NCBI GenBank assembly: GCA_910584325.1
Contig: CAJTZH010000012.1
Location: forward strand, 1-43,451
Direction: 5' to 3'
DNA from: an uncultured Lachnospiraceae bacterium
Lineage (GTDB): Bacteria; Bacillota; Clostridia; Lachnospirales; Lachnospiraceae
Length of the DNA stretch: 43,451 bases
Shown here: piece after piece, positions 8,707 to 16,249 of the stretch
Position numbering within the stretch: position 1 is the stretch's first letter
Layout of the letters: each line of letters starts with the position of its first letter
Translations under genes and position numbers: made by a program
Notes under the pieces: model-generated
The model's database searches: none
Seen by the model: the letters and a program-made list of their open reading frames with translations, nothing else
Told to the model about the DNA's origin: nothing

Positions 8707-8972
8707 GCTTCTTGATATATGTAAGGTTTGAGTTTCTCTACGCCGGAAAAATCAATCGCTTTACCGCTTGATTTTTCATAAACCAAATAAGTGTCATGTT
8801 ATTTTTGAAACGCAATGGTTTTCTCAATTCTTATTTTAGCGTCTTCTTCATTTGTGGTAATATTCCAGACCATGTATCTCGCGCTTTCCGGCTGTGACCA
8901 GACATTGTAGTACATTTCTTTCCAGTCTGAAGATTTTGCTTTGTCAAGAATAAGGTCCTTTGTTTCAATCAT
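8707..8972 (-). pseudogene. Truncated GNAT acetyltransferase copy
   Basis: On the minus strand the ATG at 8970-8972 opens MIETKDLILDKAKSSDWKEM, nearly identical to the intact GNAT at 12261-12770. The frame hits TAA after AFQK, where the intact copy has GAA (Glu). The homology continues past the stop (HDTYLVYEKSSGKAI) and ends near 8707, so the acetyl-CoA-binding half is gone. The ribosome site is conserved. A nonsense mutation plus 3' truncation makes this a dead copy. Confidence 0.88.
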
Positions 8973-8991
8973 TTTCGAATACTCCTGTAAA
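8707..8991. repeat. Direct repeat, left copy (GNAT 5' part)
   Basis: 285 bases that align without gaps to 12505-12789, in the same orientation, with about 23 mismatches counted by eye (roughly 92% identity). It covers the first part of the GNAT gene and its ribosome site. Confidence 0.85.
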
Positions 8992-9632
8992 TGGCAATTG
9001 TAATACAAAATCATAAAAATAGTATAACACAAAACATATAATATTTATGTGTACACAAACAAAAAGTAAAGAGGCGGTATGGTATTACTTGAAACATGTG
9101 TTCAAGCAGACGCTAAGCGTAATTGGGCGGAACTTAGATTATCGGATAATGACATTTTCTCATTTTAAACTATCGCAATATTTGTAATCATGAGTAAAGG
9201 GTTATAAAATAAATTTTTAATTATTTATTAGATGTTAGGCTTGATGGCTGAGTCGAAAATTGATATAATAAGGCAAGAAAAGTATTTTGTATGAAATATA
9301 GTTCCTTATAAAAGATAGGAATCAATTTTAAGATAAAGCGGGGGAATAATCGGATATTTTTATTTGTTAAAAAATCTTAATTGATACGTGAAGGTTATTA
9401 ATTTCTATTTAAGTTTCTAAATCTTGTTCTGAAGTATATACCCTATTGGTTGTTTTTAATGTAATCAGTTTGATTATTTGGTCTGTAATGAGGGAGGTGA
9501 TATACGATTAAATGTGGAGAATATTGGTGTTGTGAGGAGGTGAGTTAAGTAGAATATAGATGAATAGGCATTAATTTTAAACCTATTATTACTTGAACCA
9601 GGTAAAATTATTTATGAAGGAGAGATACATGT
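8992..9632. other. Long AT-rich non-coding stretch
   Basis: About 640 bases without a convincing gene. It contains the promoter at 9241-9269 and several G-rich Shine-Dalgarno-like spots (for example GGGAGGTGAT near 9491-9500 and GAGGAGGTGAG near 9535-9545) that lead only into very short frames. I see no RNA family I can name. Confidence 0.5.
9241..9269 (+). promoter_or_regulatory. SigA-type promoter
   Basis: TTGATG (9241-9246), a 17-base spacer, and a perfect TATAAT (9264-9269). The next gene starts at 9633, implying a leader of roughly 355 bases. Confidence 0.55.
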
Positions 9633-10625
9633 ATGAAAAGGTCAAATTTAAAAAGAGTGGTTGTGTTACTATTATTAGTGATTTTAGTTAATTGTGAATG
9701 CGTAAATGTTTATGCAAATGCAGTTTCCGATGAAAGTAAGATGTTGACTGTGGAAGATATCTCGGATATTTTTTTGAATTACTATACAAATTCAGATAAT
9801 GCAAGGGGAAAGTCAATGAGTGCAGAAGAAAAGGCAGCAGTTTTTTTGGACGAGTATAAGCAGGACATTGAAAATATAGGCTATGAACCGCATGTAGTCC
9901 ATTCCGAAAACTATGAACAAGAACAAGAACTGCTTAATACAGATTTTAGTACCATGTCTATTCATAAAAATGGTACATATCTGATATTAGTCGGATTAAA
10001 TGATGGGCAGGAAAATATGAGTAGAAGTGCGACATCTCCATCATTTACATATAACTACAATGGAACGGCATATACATTGAGGACTCTTACAGTTACAAAT
10101 GCTGATTTGAACTATGCAAAAACTTCCTATTGTGATTTATTGAAAACGACTTCTAAGACATTAATAGAAAATTGTTTGAATACAGCTATATCTGTATATC
10201 TTTACAGTATTTCTGATATTTTAGGTACGGTTGCTTCAATATGTGGTTTAAGTGTGTCTGATTTTAGTTCGTCAGGAGAAACTTCTTTGATACTTAATTG
10301 TGGAAGTAATTGGACGAGACAATTTACACAGGTGTATAGCGCTAATAGAGGAAGCTGGGTAAGCGGTTCTTCTGTTGAATATGTGAAAACAAGTTCATAC
10401 CTTTCAGGACATTATTATTCTGCAAGGACAAATTCAATGGTAAGTGTTCCACAACAAGAAGCTGGCAGCATATTCTATTCCCAAAATTATAACAATTACA
10501 CATGGAAATGTGAGCAGGCGATTATTTATATGCTGAATGTTAATGGTGTCAATTACGATATGACGGGAGATGTTAAATATTCATATGGCGGAAAGGTGAT
10601 GATAACACATCGTGAGGATTTTTAA
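9633..10625 (+). CDS. Secreted protein of unknown function
   Basis: A 330-residue protein with a clear signal peptide (MKRSNLKR, the hydrophobic core VVVLLLLVILVNCECV, likely cleavage after VYANA). The mature part starts with an acidic helical region (VEDISDIFLNYYTNSDNARGKSMSAEEKA) and then a beta-rich, Ser/Thr/Tyr-rich region. I recognise no catalytic motif. AAGGAGAG lies upstream of the ATG at 9633. The downstream membrane protein starts 14 bases inside this gene, so they are probably translationally coupled and may work together outside the cell. Confidence 0.75.
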   Translation: MKRSNLKRVVVLLLLVILVNCECVNVYANAVSDESKMLTVEDISDIFLNYYTNSDNARGKSMSAEEKAAVFLDEYKQDIENIGYEPHVVHSENYEQEQELLNTDFSTMSIHKNGTYLILVGLNDGQENMSRSATSPSFTYNYNGTAYTLRTLTVTNADLNYAKTSYCDLLKTTSKTLIENCLNTAISVYLYSISDILGTVASICGLSVSDFSSSGETSLILNCGSNWTRQFTQVYSANRGSWVSGSSVEYVKTSSYLSGHYYSARTNSMVSVPQQEAGSIFYSQNYNNYTWKCEQAIIYMLNVNGVNYDMTGDVKYSYGGKVMITHREDF

Positions 10626-11151
10626 ACAAGACAAGCTTTTTATAGTCATTGTATTGGTCTTATTGATTGCGGGGGTATACTTTTTCGCGGCATATATTCC
10701 CATTAAATATGAAATTAGAAAAGATTATACGGGTATGGAGTATGCGTCGGATATGGGCATTGTATCTGATACCGTGAATCTGCATATATTTGGGTATTAT
10801 TATGATTATATTTTAGAAACACATAATTCAGATTATTTCCAGGGAAAATTTGAAATTTCCAGTGTAGCTGAAACAATAAACAATGAGGCATATTTTTTAA
10901 TGCATGATTCATTAATTGAACCAAACGGAGATAAAAAAGAATTCTCAATGTATTATCCTATGGTTGATGGGGTTGTGGGGCATGTTTTTATGGAAAAACG
11001 TTTTTTAAAAATGTGTATACAACTAGGTGATTTTTATCAAAATAATATTTTGATATTTCCTGCAAAAAGTCAAGAACAGGCAGTTGGCGTTTATAATGAT
11101 TTAGTAAGTATATTATACGGGTCAAATCTTAAAAATCTTTTTTCGGAATGA
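10612..11151 (+). CDS. Small membrane-anchored protein of unknown function
   Basis: 179 residues with one N-terminal membrane anchor (LFIVIVLVLLIAGVYFFAAY) and an extracytoplasmic domain of about 145 residues, type unrecognised. The GTG start overlaps the end of the secreted-protein gene by 14 bases, with a GGAAAGG element some way upstream. The overlap suggests coupling and a shared function. A palindrome and a strong hairpin follow the stop. Confidence 0.65.
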   Translation: MRIFKQDKLFIVIVLVLLIAGVYFFAAYIPIKYEIRKDYTGMEYASDMGIVSDTVNLHIFGYYYDYILETHNSDYFQGKFEISSVAETINNEAYFLMHDSLIEPNGDKKEFSMYYPMVDGVVGHVFMEKRFLKMCIQLGDFYQNNILIFPAKSQEQAVGVYNDLVSILYGSNLKNLFSE

Positions 11152-11173
11152 AATTATGACCATAATGGTCTTA

Positions 11174-11189
11174 TAACTGTGTACAGTTA
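11174..11189. promoter_or_regulatory. 16-base palindrome, possible operator
   Basis: TAACTGT-GT-ACAGTTA, perfect 7-base arms, lying between the stop at 11151 and the terminator hairpin. It could be a regulator site or a small stem. Confidence 0.3.
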
Positions 11190-11203
11190 AGGAAAGAATT
11201 TGC

Positions 11204-11243
11204 AAAAGTCCTATAAAACGGTAGAAAGTTTTGTAGGACTTTT
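11204..11243. terminator. Bidirectional terminator hairpin
   Basis: AAAAGTCCTATAAAAC (11204-11219) pairs with GTTTTGTAGGACTTTT (11228-11243), 16 bp with one G-U, around an 8-base loop. The stem itself ends in T residues on both strands. Confidence 0.75.
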
Positions 11244-11354
11244 GGTTGTACCTCTAATATGAACAGTATTGTAAATGGTATTCATTCATTTTATAATTAA
11301 ATATGTAGTTTTAGTTTGCAGTGAAGGAGATAGAAGGGACAAGTTATTGGAGTA

Positions 11355-11876
11355 ATGATATTACAACAAATAAAGAATATTAAAAATAAAAAGAAAACAA
11401 TATATTTTATAACGCCTATTGTTTTTGTATGTTTATTAATTCTGTTAATGGTATTTTACAAAGAAATAAAAAGCACTGAAAAAGACATTGTAAACAGACT
11501 ACCGTTGTCGGATGGCTGGAGACTTGAAGAAAACGAAAACGGAGTTTATGTGTTGTCTTATCATAACAGTAAAGTGGCATTCATAACGGACACAAGTGAG
11601 TTTGCTTACGGTGAAAATAGTCAGATGATTGTTTCGAATTGGATAGGTATGCATGCATCGCTGACAGAAGAAATCGACATACTGAAAAATGCGCAGGGGG
11701 ACAGAATTGATAAGGTGCTGATAACGATTGAACCGTCCGCTGCAAAACAGATGGCAGGTGCTGAGATAGTACAGGAGTTACATTATTTTTATGTTGCATC
11801 GGATAATTATTTTATGGATATTGTTTTGATTGATGATACTTATGTATCTGAGTTGGAGACATTATTAGTAGAATGA
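11355..11876 (+). CDS. Membrane-anchored protein of unknown function
   Basis: 173 residues: a lysine-rich start, one membrane segment (IYFITPIVFVCLLILLMVFY), then an extracytoplasmic domain of about 130 residues with no family I recognise (LPLSDGWRLEENENGVYVLSY opens it). The ATG at 11355 is only two bases past GGAG, so the true start is uncertain; no better in-frame start is visible. Its stop overlaps the start of the lipoprotein gene (ATGA), so they are coupled. Confidence 0.6.
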   Translation: MILQQIKNIKNKKKTIYFITPIVFVCLLILLMVFYKEIKSTEKDIVNRLPLSDGWRLEENENGVYVLSYHNSKVAFITDTSEFAYGENSQMIVSNWIGMHASLTEEIDILKNAQGDRIDKVLITIEPSAAKQMAGAEIVQELHYFYVASDNYFMDIVLIDDTYVSELETLLVE

Positions 11877-12114
11877 GAAAACATTTGATAGTATTTATAG
11901 TTATTGTGACAATATTTTTCAACGCCTGCGGTGATGAAAATGAAAAGATACATAGTCCGCAAAAAGAATTAATGCAAATATATAAGGGGAATGTGACGTT
12001 TGTGGATGATCTGCTAGCGGAATTACCTGAGTGCAGAAGTGCGGTTTTGTATTTAACTGGAAGGTTACAGAGTCAGGTTATGAGTTATTGAATGTTATAC
12101 CTTTTGGGGATTAG
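11873..12114 (+). pseudogene. Frameshifted lipoprotein gene
   Basis: It starts with MRKHLIVFIVIVTIFFNACGDE, a lipoprotein signal with a weak lipobox (FNAC) followed by a polar linker. The start frame ends at 12091 after an unlikely tail. A shift of one base near 12045-12055 gives a better ending, NWKVTESGYELLNVIPFGD, stopping at 12112-12114. It overlaps the preceding gene by four bases. Either the gene is broken by a one-base deletion or there is a sequencing error. The original product would be a small surface lipoprotein of about 80 residues. Confidence 0.55.
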
Positions 12115-12157
12115 GTAAATCATCAAAATGGTGTTGTAAAAAACAGGCATAAAGAAG

Positions 12158-12197
12158 ACGTTGTGTTGTTATCGTAAGGTAGTAACACAGCGTTTTT
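12158..12197 (+). terminator. Rho-independent terminator
   Basis: ACGTTGTGTTGTTATC (12158-12173) pairs with GGTAGTAACACAGCGT (12178-12193), with four G-U pairs and a GTAA loop, followed by TTTTT. Confidence 0.75.
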
Positions 12198-12260
12198 GCA
12201 TGTCATATATTTTTGTGAATCTAATAGTATTTGGCGCATATTCCGACCACACTGTAGTTT

Positions 12261-12770
12261 TTACAGTTTCAGGCGATATTGTAAGAGATTATAACGATGA
12301 CCGTCTTTGCTGTCTGTTTTAGCTGTTGAAGAAATCATTGTGAAGCCGAATGATTTTGCTAATTGATTAGAAGCAATGTTTTCGTCTCTTGTGGAATAAA
12401 TAAACTCTTTTGCGCCAAATTGTTCCTTACAATATTGAATCAAACCCTGAAGAATCTGCCTTCCAAATCCTTTTCTCATGTAATTTGGTCCCAGACATAT
12501 TCCTGCTTCCTGATATATGTATGGTTCGAGTTCTTCTACGCCGGCAAATCCAATCGCCTTGCCGCTTGATTTTTCATAAACCAAATAGGTGTCATGTTCT
12601 TTTTGAAACGCGATGGTTTTCTTGATTCTTATTTTAGCGTCTTCTTCATTTGTAGTAATATCCCAGACCATATATTTCGCGCTTTCCGGCTGTGACCAGA
12701 CATTGTAGTACATTTCTTTCCAGTCTGAGAATTTTGCTTTGTCAAGAATAAGGTTCTTTGTTTCAATCAT
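12261..12770 (-). CDS. GNAT-family N-acetyltransferase (RimJ/RimL-like)
   Basis: A 169-residue acetyltransferase. It begins METKN-like (MIETKNLILDKAKFSDWKEM), has a central AIGFAGVEEL strand, an acetyl-CoA loop region at LGPNYMRKGFGRQIL (R-x-x-G-x-G/A type), and a C-terminal DENIASNQLAKSFGF typical of the RimJ/RimL branch. Substrate unknown. The ATG at 12768-12770 is used because AGGAG lies nine bases upstream on the minus strand; a TTG two codons earlier is less likely. Its first 285 bases, including the ribosome site, recur at 8707-8991 as a broken copy. Confidence 0.88.
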   Translation of the reverse strand: MIETKNLILDKAKFSDWKEMYYNVWSQPESAKYMVWDITTNEEDAKIRIKKTIAFQKEHDTYLVYEKSSGKAIGFAGVEELEPYIYQEAGICLGPNYMRKGFGRQILQGLIQYCKEQFGAKEFIYSTRDENIASNQLAKSFGFTMISSTAKTDSKDGHRYNLLQYRLKL

Positions 12771-12789
12771 TTTCAAATACTCCTGTAAA
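12505..12789. repeat. Direct repeat, right copy (GNAT 5' part)
   Basis: Gap-free partner of 8707-8991 in the same orientation. The two copies bracket about 3.5 kb holding the orphan secreted and anchored proteins, so recombination between them would remove or duplicate that block. Confidence 0.85.
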
Positions 12790-12872
12790 ATGGCGTTTAT
12801 TAATACAATTATAAGTTATTTCCAACGGATAAACAATTGCAAAAAACCTGTTATTTGACAGTATCATTTTTG

Positions 12873-12902
12873 TTGACGGTAATTTTTGTGATAGTCTATA
12901 AT
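12873..12902 (+). promoter_or_regulatory. SigA-type promoter of the hydrolase gene
   Basis: TTGACG (12873-12878), 18-base spacer, TATAAT (12897-12902); the ATG is 36 bases downstream. Confidence 0.65.
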
Positions 12903-12937
12903 ATCATTATGAAATATTTTCAGACGGGAGAAACAAA

Positions 12938-14017
12938 ATGGAAAAGAGTAAAGAGAAACACTTTAAAAATAAAAAGAAAATCGCGCTGCTTACAATTATC
13001 TGTATGATAGCGGTATTTTTTCTTGTTTTGATGCCTGCCCTGACGATTATTGTCTATCATGACAATTTTGGCGAGAGGTATGAAACAGCGGATTGGATGG
13101 CTTATTCCGTAAGCGATTTTGAAGGCTTGAAAGTTGCGGAATGTACATTTCCGTCAAATAACGGACAGCTTCTTGCAGGTTATCAGTATTCAAAAGAAAA
13201 TCAGGAAATAAAAGGCGTACTTGTGATTGCGCATGGTCTTGGCGGTGGCGGTCACAATACATATATGGACATTGCCGATTATTTTACTTCAAACGGCTAT
13301 CTTGTCTTTGCTTACGACGCGACAGGAAATGATAAAAGTGAAGGCAGTTCGGTGGAAGGTTTGCCGCAGGGGGTCATCGACCTTGATTTTGCGTTACGCT
13401 ATGTAAAACAGGAGGATGAATATAAAAATTTACCGATTGTGCTGTTCGGGCACAGCTGGGGCGGTTATTCTGCCGGTAATGTGTTAAATTGTCATGCTGA
13501 TGTGAAAGCGGCGGTGCTTGTCGCGGGATTCGACCGTTCTACGGATTTATTTGAGCAGCAGGGCGAGTCTGTCATGGGTTCCGGTATCAAGGTAATGATG
13601 CCTTATGTTTCACTGTATGAACGGTTAAAGTTTGGAAAATACGCTGCTTACAGTGCGGTAGATGGTTTTGCAAATTCTGATGCGGGAATTATGGTGCTTC
13701 ACAGTAAAGACGATACCATTGTTCTTCCTGAAAACGGATATGATAAGTTCTATGATAAGTATGGTGACAGCGAGCGTTTTTGTTTTATTGAATATGAAGA
13801 CAGAGGACACAATTACATTTATTATTCAGAAGCGGCAAAGCGTTACAGAGAACAATTAAACAAGGACTATGAGGCTTATGTGCAGGCGCATGGCGGCGAA
13901 TACAACGGAAAGATAAAAGCGGAGTTTATGGAACAGCATCTGGATAAAAGTAAATGTTATGAATTTGATTATGATTTGATGCGGCGGATTTTGGAATTTT
14001 ATGATTCGTATTGTTAA
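12938..14017 (+). CDS. Membrane-anchored alpha/beta hydrolase
   Basis: A 359-residue alpha/beta-hydrolase. It has an N-terminal membrane segment (IALLTIICMIAVFFLVLMPAL) that probably holds the enzyme at the outer face of the membrane. Catalytic triad candidates are the nucleophile Ser in GHSWGG (about residue 170), Asp in HSKDDTIV (about 251) and His in RGHNYIYY (about 288). The oxyanion region is VIAHGLGGGGHN. It resembles lysophospholipase/serine aminopeptidase S33 hydrolases; the substrate is unknown. A GGGAG site precedes the ATG, and a strong terminator follows, so it is a single-gene unit. Confidence 0.88.
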   Translation: MEKSKEKHFKNKKKIALLTIICMIAVFFLVLMPALTIIVYHDNFGERYETADWMAYSVSDFEGLKVAECTFPSNNGQLLAGYQYSKENQEIKGVLVIAHGLGGGGHNTYMDIADYFTSNGYLVFAYDATGNDKSEGSSVEGLPQGVIDLDFALRYVKQEDEYKNLPIVLFGHSWGGYSAGNVLNCHADVKAAVLVAGFDRSTDLFEQQGESVMGSGIKVMMPYVSLYERLKFGKYAAYSAVDGFANSDAGIMVLHSKDDTIVLPENGYDKFYDKYGDSERFCFIEYEDRGHNYIYYSEAAKRYREQLNKDYEAYVQAHGGEYNGKIKAEFMEQHLDKSKCYEFDYDLMRRILEFYDSYC

Positions 14018-14038
14018 AATGATTGCTTTGTTTCAGTG

Positions 14039-14073
14039 GGCGGATATCCGAATCCGGATACCCGCCGTTTTTT
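14039..14073. terminator. Terminator between convergent genes
   Basis: GGCGG-A-TATCCG / CGGATA-C-CCGCC with an AATC loop and one internal mismatch, then TTTTTT (14068-14073). It serves the hydrolase gene and may also end the opposite small gene. Confidence 0.75.
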
Positions 14074-14078
14074 GCAGC

Positions 14079-14297
14079 TTAGAATAATTTCTTAATCGCG
14101 TCAATCGCGCCGGCAGCGTTATCCATAGAGATTTTTGCTTTCACGCCGTCAATTACCTTATTTACCATATCATCCGGTAAATCGACGCCGAGAACTTTTT
14201 CAATCGTTTTCACAGGTTCTTTCTGAAACTGTTCAAGGAGTGTTTTGTCCTTTGTTACAGTGTCCACAACTTTTGTTATCTGTTCTTTGATATCCAT
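14079..14297 (-). CDS. Small conserved helical protein (Nif11-like pattern)
   Basis: 72 residues, no signal peptide, mainly helical. The pattern DKTLLEQFQKEPVKTIEKVLG followed by LPDDMVNKVIDGVKAKI is of a type seen in many clostridial small proteins and resembles the N-terminal leader-like part of Nif11/NHLP precursor families. The glycine-rich or cysteine-rich core expected of a peptide precursor is missing, and no modifying enzyme is nearby, so a leader role is doubtful. An AAAGAGGTCAAAAA ribosome site precedes the ATG on the minus strand. Function unknown. Confidence 0.7.
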   Translation of the reverse strand: MDIKEQITKVVDTVTKDKTLLEQFQKEPVKTIEKVLGVDLPDDMVNKVIDGVKAKISMDNAAGAIDAIKKLF

Positions 14298-14383
14298 TTT
14301 TTGACCTCTTTCTTTTTAGTAAAATTTTTCCTAACGTAAATTATATCGGAAAATATTTATGATAATTAAGAAAATGAAGGATA

Positions 14384-14412
14384 TTGTTTGTAATAAAAGT
14401 GTGTGCTATGAT
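14384..14412 (+). promoter_or_regulatory. Promoter of the response regulator/kinase operon
   Basis: TTGTTT (14384-14389), 17-base spacer, TATGAT (14407-14412), about 35 bases before the ATG at 14447. Confidence 0.55.
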
Positions 14413-14446
14413 AAAATTCAGGAAATCAAAGACGGGAGGAACTGTT

Positions 14447-15118
14447 ATGACAAAAATTCTGCTGGTAGAAGACGATAAAGGAATTGTTGCTAATCTAACG
14501 GAATTTTTAACGGGCGAGGGGTACGAAGTAAAAAGCGCCGCAGGACAGACGCAGGCGCTTGCGCTTTTGGAAGAAGAGCCGTTTCATCTTGTGCTTTTGG
14601 ATATTTCGCTTGCTGACGGAAACGGTTTTTCGGTCTGCTGCGCCGTCAAAAAAACGTATGGAATCCCGGTGATATTTCTTACGGCGTCGAGTGATGAATA
14701 CAGCGCGGTGACAGGGTTTGAACTGGGAGCCGACGATTATATACAAAAGCCGTTCCGCTCCAGAGAACTGGCGATGCGGATTAAGAATATTCTCCGACTG
14801 ACGAAAGGCGCGGGCTCGGTAGTTCATCTTGGCGATGTACTGGTGGATACCGTGAAGGGAACGGCAAGTAAAAACGGTAAGGATTTATATTTGTCCGCTT
14901 TGGAATACCGGCTGCTGCTTGTTTTTATTAATAACCGGGGAGCGGTGCTTTCGAGAACGCAGCTTCTTGAAACGATATGGGATATCGCGGGTGAGTTTGT
15001 CAATGATAACACGCTGACGGTATATATTAAGCGTTTGAGGGAAAAACTGGAGGATGATCCGCAGAATCCGGCGCTTATTAAGACGGTCCGCGGACTTGGA
15101 TATAGGGTTGATTTATGA
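14447..15118 (+). CDS. OmpR-family response regulator
   Basis: 223 residues. The receiver domain has the acidic pocket (LLVEDDKG), the phospho-acceptor Asp in LVLLDISLADG, the conserved Thr in VIFLTASSDE, and the Lys in DDYIQKPF. The C-terminal winged helix ends NDNTLTVYIKRLREKLEDDP...VRGLGYRVDL. The ATG at 14447 follows GGGAGGA by the right spacing; the longer reading from 14384 overlaps the promoter. The stop overlaps the start of the kinase (ATGATG). With the kinase and ABC transporter downstream it forms a Bce/Vex-type module that senses and answers cell-envelope stress such as antimicrobial peptides (inferred). Confidence 0.93.
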   Translation: MTKILLVEDDKGIVANLTEFLTGEGYEVKSAAGQTQALALLEEEPFHLVLLDISLADGNGFSVCCAVKKTYGIPVIFLTASSDEYSAVTGFELGADDYIQKPFRSRELAMRIKNILRLTKGAGSVVHLGDVLVDTVKGTASKNGKDLYLSALEYRLLLVFINNRGAVLSRTQLLETIWDIAGEFVNDNTLTVYIKRLREKLEDDPQNPALIKTVRGLGYRVDL

Positions 15119-16119
15119 TGAAATTATTGAGAAATCCGGAAGTGAAAAGAACGGCTGTTGTATATGCGATGATTTCGGCGCTTGCAGTTACGGCGTCGTT
15201 TGTGTGGGCATGGCAGTTTGGCATTTTGATGACGGCGGTCTGCGGCATTTTTCTGTTTGTGTATCTGTCTGCCACAAACAGGAGATATGAACGGATAGGA
15301 GAGCTTGCCGCCGATATCAATAAAATTCTGCATGGAGACGAGCATGTATCGCTTGAAAAATATTCCGAGGGCGAGCTTGGCATTTTGCAGAGCGAAACTT
15401 ATAAAATGACGGTACGGCTGCGCGAACAGCAGCAGAAGTTACAGGAAGATAAAGTTTATCTTGCTGATTCTCTTGCGGATATTTCTCATCAGATCCGAAC
15501 GCCGTTAACGTCTATTAATCTGCTGGTGTCACTTCTTTTGGAGGAAGGTATTACGAATGAACGCAGGCAGAAATTATCTCAGGAGCTGTATGATTTACTA
15601 TTTCGAATTGAGTGGTTGATTACGTCGCTTTTAAAAGTTTCCAAATTGGACGCGGGAGTAGTCAGTCTGAAACAGGAGCAGATTCCTCTGGCAGAATTTA
15701 TACAAAAGGCTACCGAACCTTTGCTTGTTCCGATGGAGCTTCATGGAATTGCGTTTCATGTGACGGCGCAGGGAACATTTTCGGGCGATATTTTATGGAC
15801 ATGCGAAGCCGTTTCCAATATTATTAAAAACTGCATGGAACATACGCCGGACGGAGGAAGAATTGATGTTAGCGGTCTGGAAAATGTTCTTTATACCGAA
15901 ATCGTGATTTCCGATACGGGAAGCGGTATTGCGCCGCAGGACCTGCCACATATCTTTGAACGGTTTTATAAGGGTGGGGATTCCGGTGAAAAGGGTTTTG
16001 GAATCGGACTGTTTCTGGCGCGGACGATTATCACGGCGCAAAACGGAACAGTCAAGGCAGAAAACCAAACGCCAAACGGCGCGAAATTTACGCTTCGTTT
16101 TTACAAGGGAACTGTCTGA
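15115..16119 (+). CDS. Sensor histidine kinase, small intramembrane-sensing type
   Basis: 334 residues with two N-terminal membrane segments (VVYAMISALAVTASFVWAW and ILMTAVCGIFLFVYLSA) separated by only a few residues, so there is no external sensor domain. A short linker leads to the H-box DISHQIRTPLTS, then the N-box IIKNCMEHTP, the G1 box ISDTGSGIAP, and the G2 box GFGIGLFLA. Kinases built this way usually take their signal from a partner ABC transporter, and one lies just downstream. It overlaps the response regulator by four bases. Confidence 0.92.
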   Translation: MMKLLRNPEVKRTAVVYAMISALAVTASFVWAWQFGILMTAVCGIFLFVYLSATNRRYERIGELAADINKILHGDEHVSLEKYSEGELGILQSETYKMTVRLREQQQKLQEDKVYLADSLADISHQIRTPLTSINLLVSLLLEEGITNERRQKLSQELYDLLFRIEWLITSLLKVSKLDAGVVSLKQEQIPLAEFIQKATEPLLVPMELHGIAFHVTAQGTFSGDILWTCEAVSNIIKNCMEHTPDGGRIDVSGLENVLYTEIVISDTGSGIAPQDLPHIFERFYKGGDSGEKGFGIGLFLARTIITAQNGTVKAENQTPNGAKFTLRFYKGTV

Positions 16120-16163
16120 ACGACGGTTCCCTCTGCCGGCTCATCTGACAGAACAAATGAAAA

Positions 16164-16217
16164 GTGACGTTTTTGTTATTTTTGCGTCACCGCAGTGTCA
16201 CTCCGAAACCGTATAAT
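16164..16217 (+). promoter_or_regulatory. Transporter promoter with inverted-repeat operator
   Basis: GTGACG (16164-16169) and CGTCAC (16185-16190) form a perfect inverted repeat with a T-rich 15-base spacer; a further GTGTCAC lies at 16195-16201. TATAAT is at 16212-16217 with no recognisable -35, as expected for an activator-dependent promoter. The cognate response regulator is the obvious candidate binder (inference). Confidence 0.6.
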
Positions 16218-16249
16218 AAACCCGAAATCATTAAAAGGAGATATAAATC

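Noticed and set aside
8707..12789. The GNAT repeats as ends of an insertion sequence or transposon
   Set aside because: No transposase, inverted ends or target duplication is seen; the repeat is a partial gene copy with its ribosome site.
16107..16131. GGGAAC/GTTCCC hairpin at the end of the kinase gene as a terminator
   Set aside because: The stem is only 6 bp with a 13-base loop and no T tract follows.
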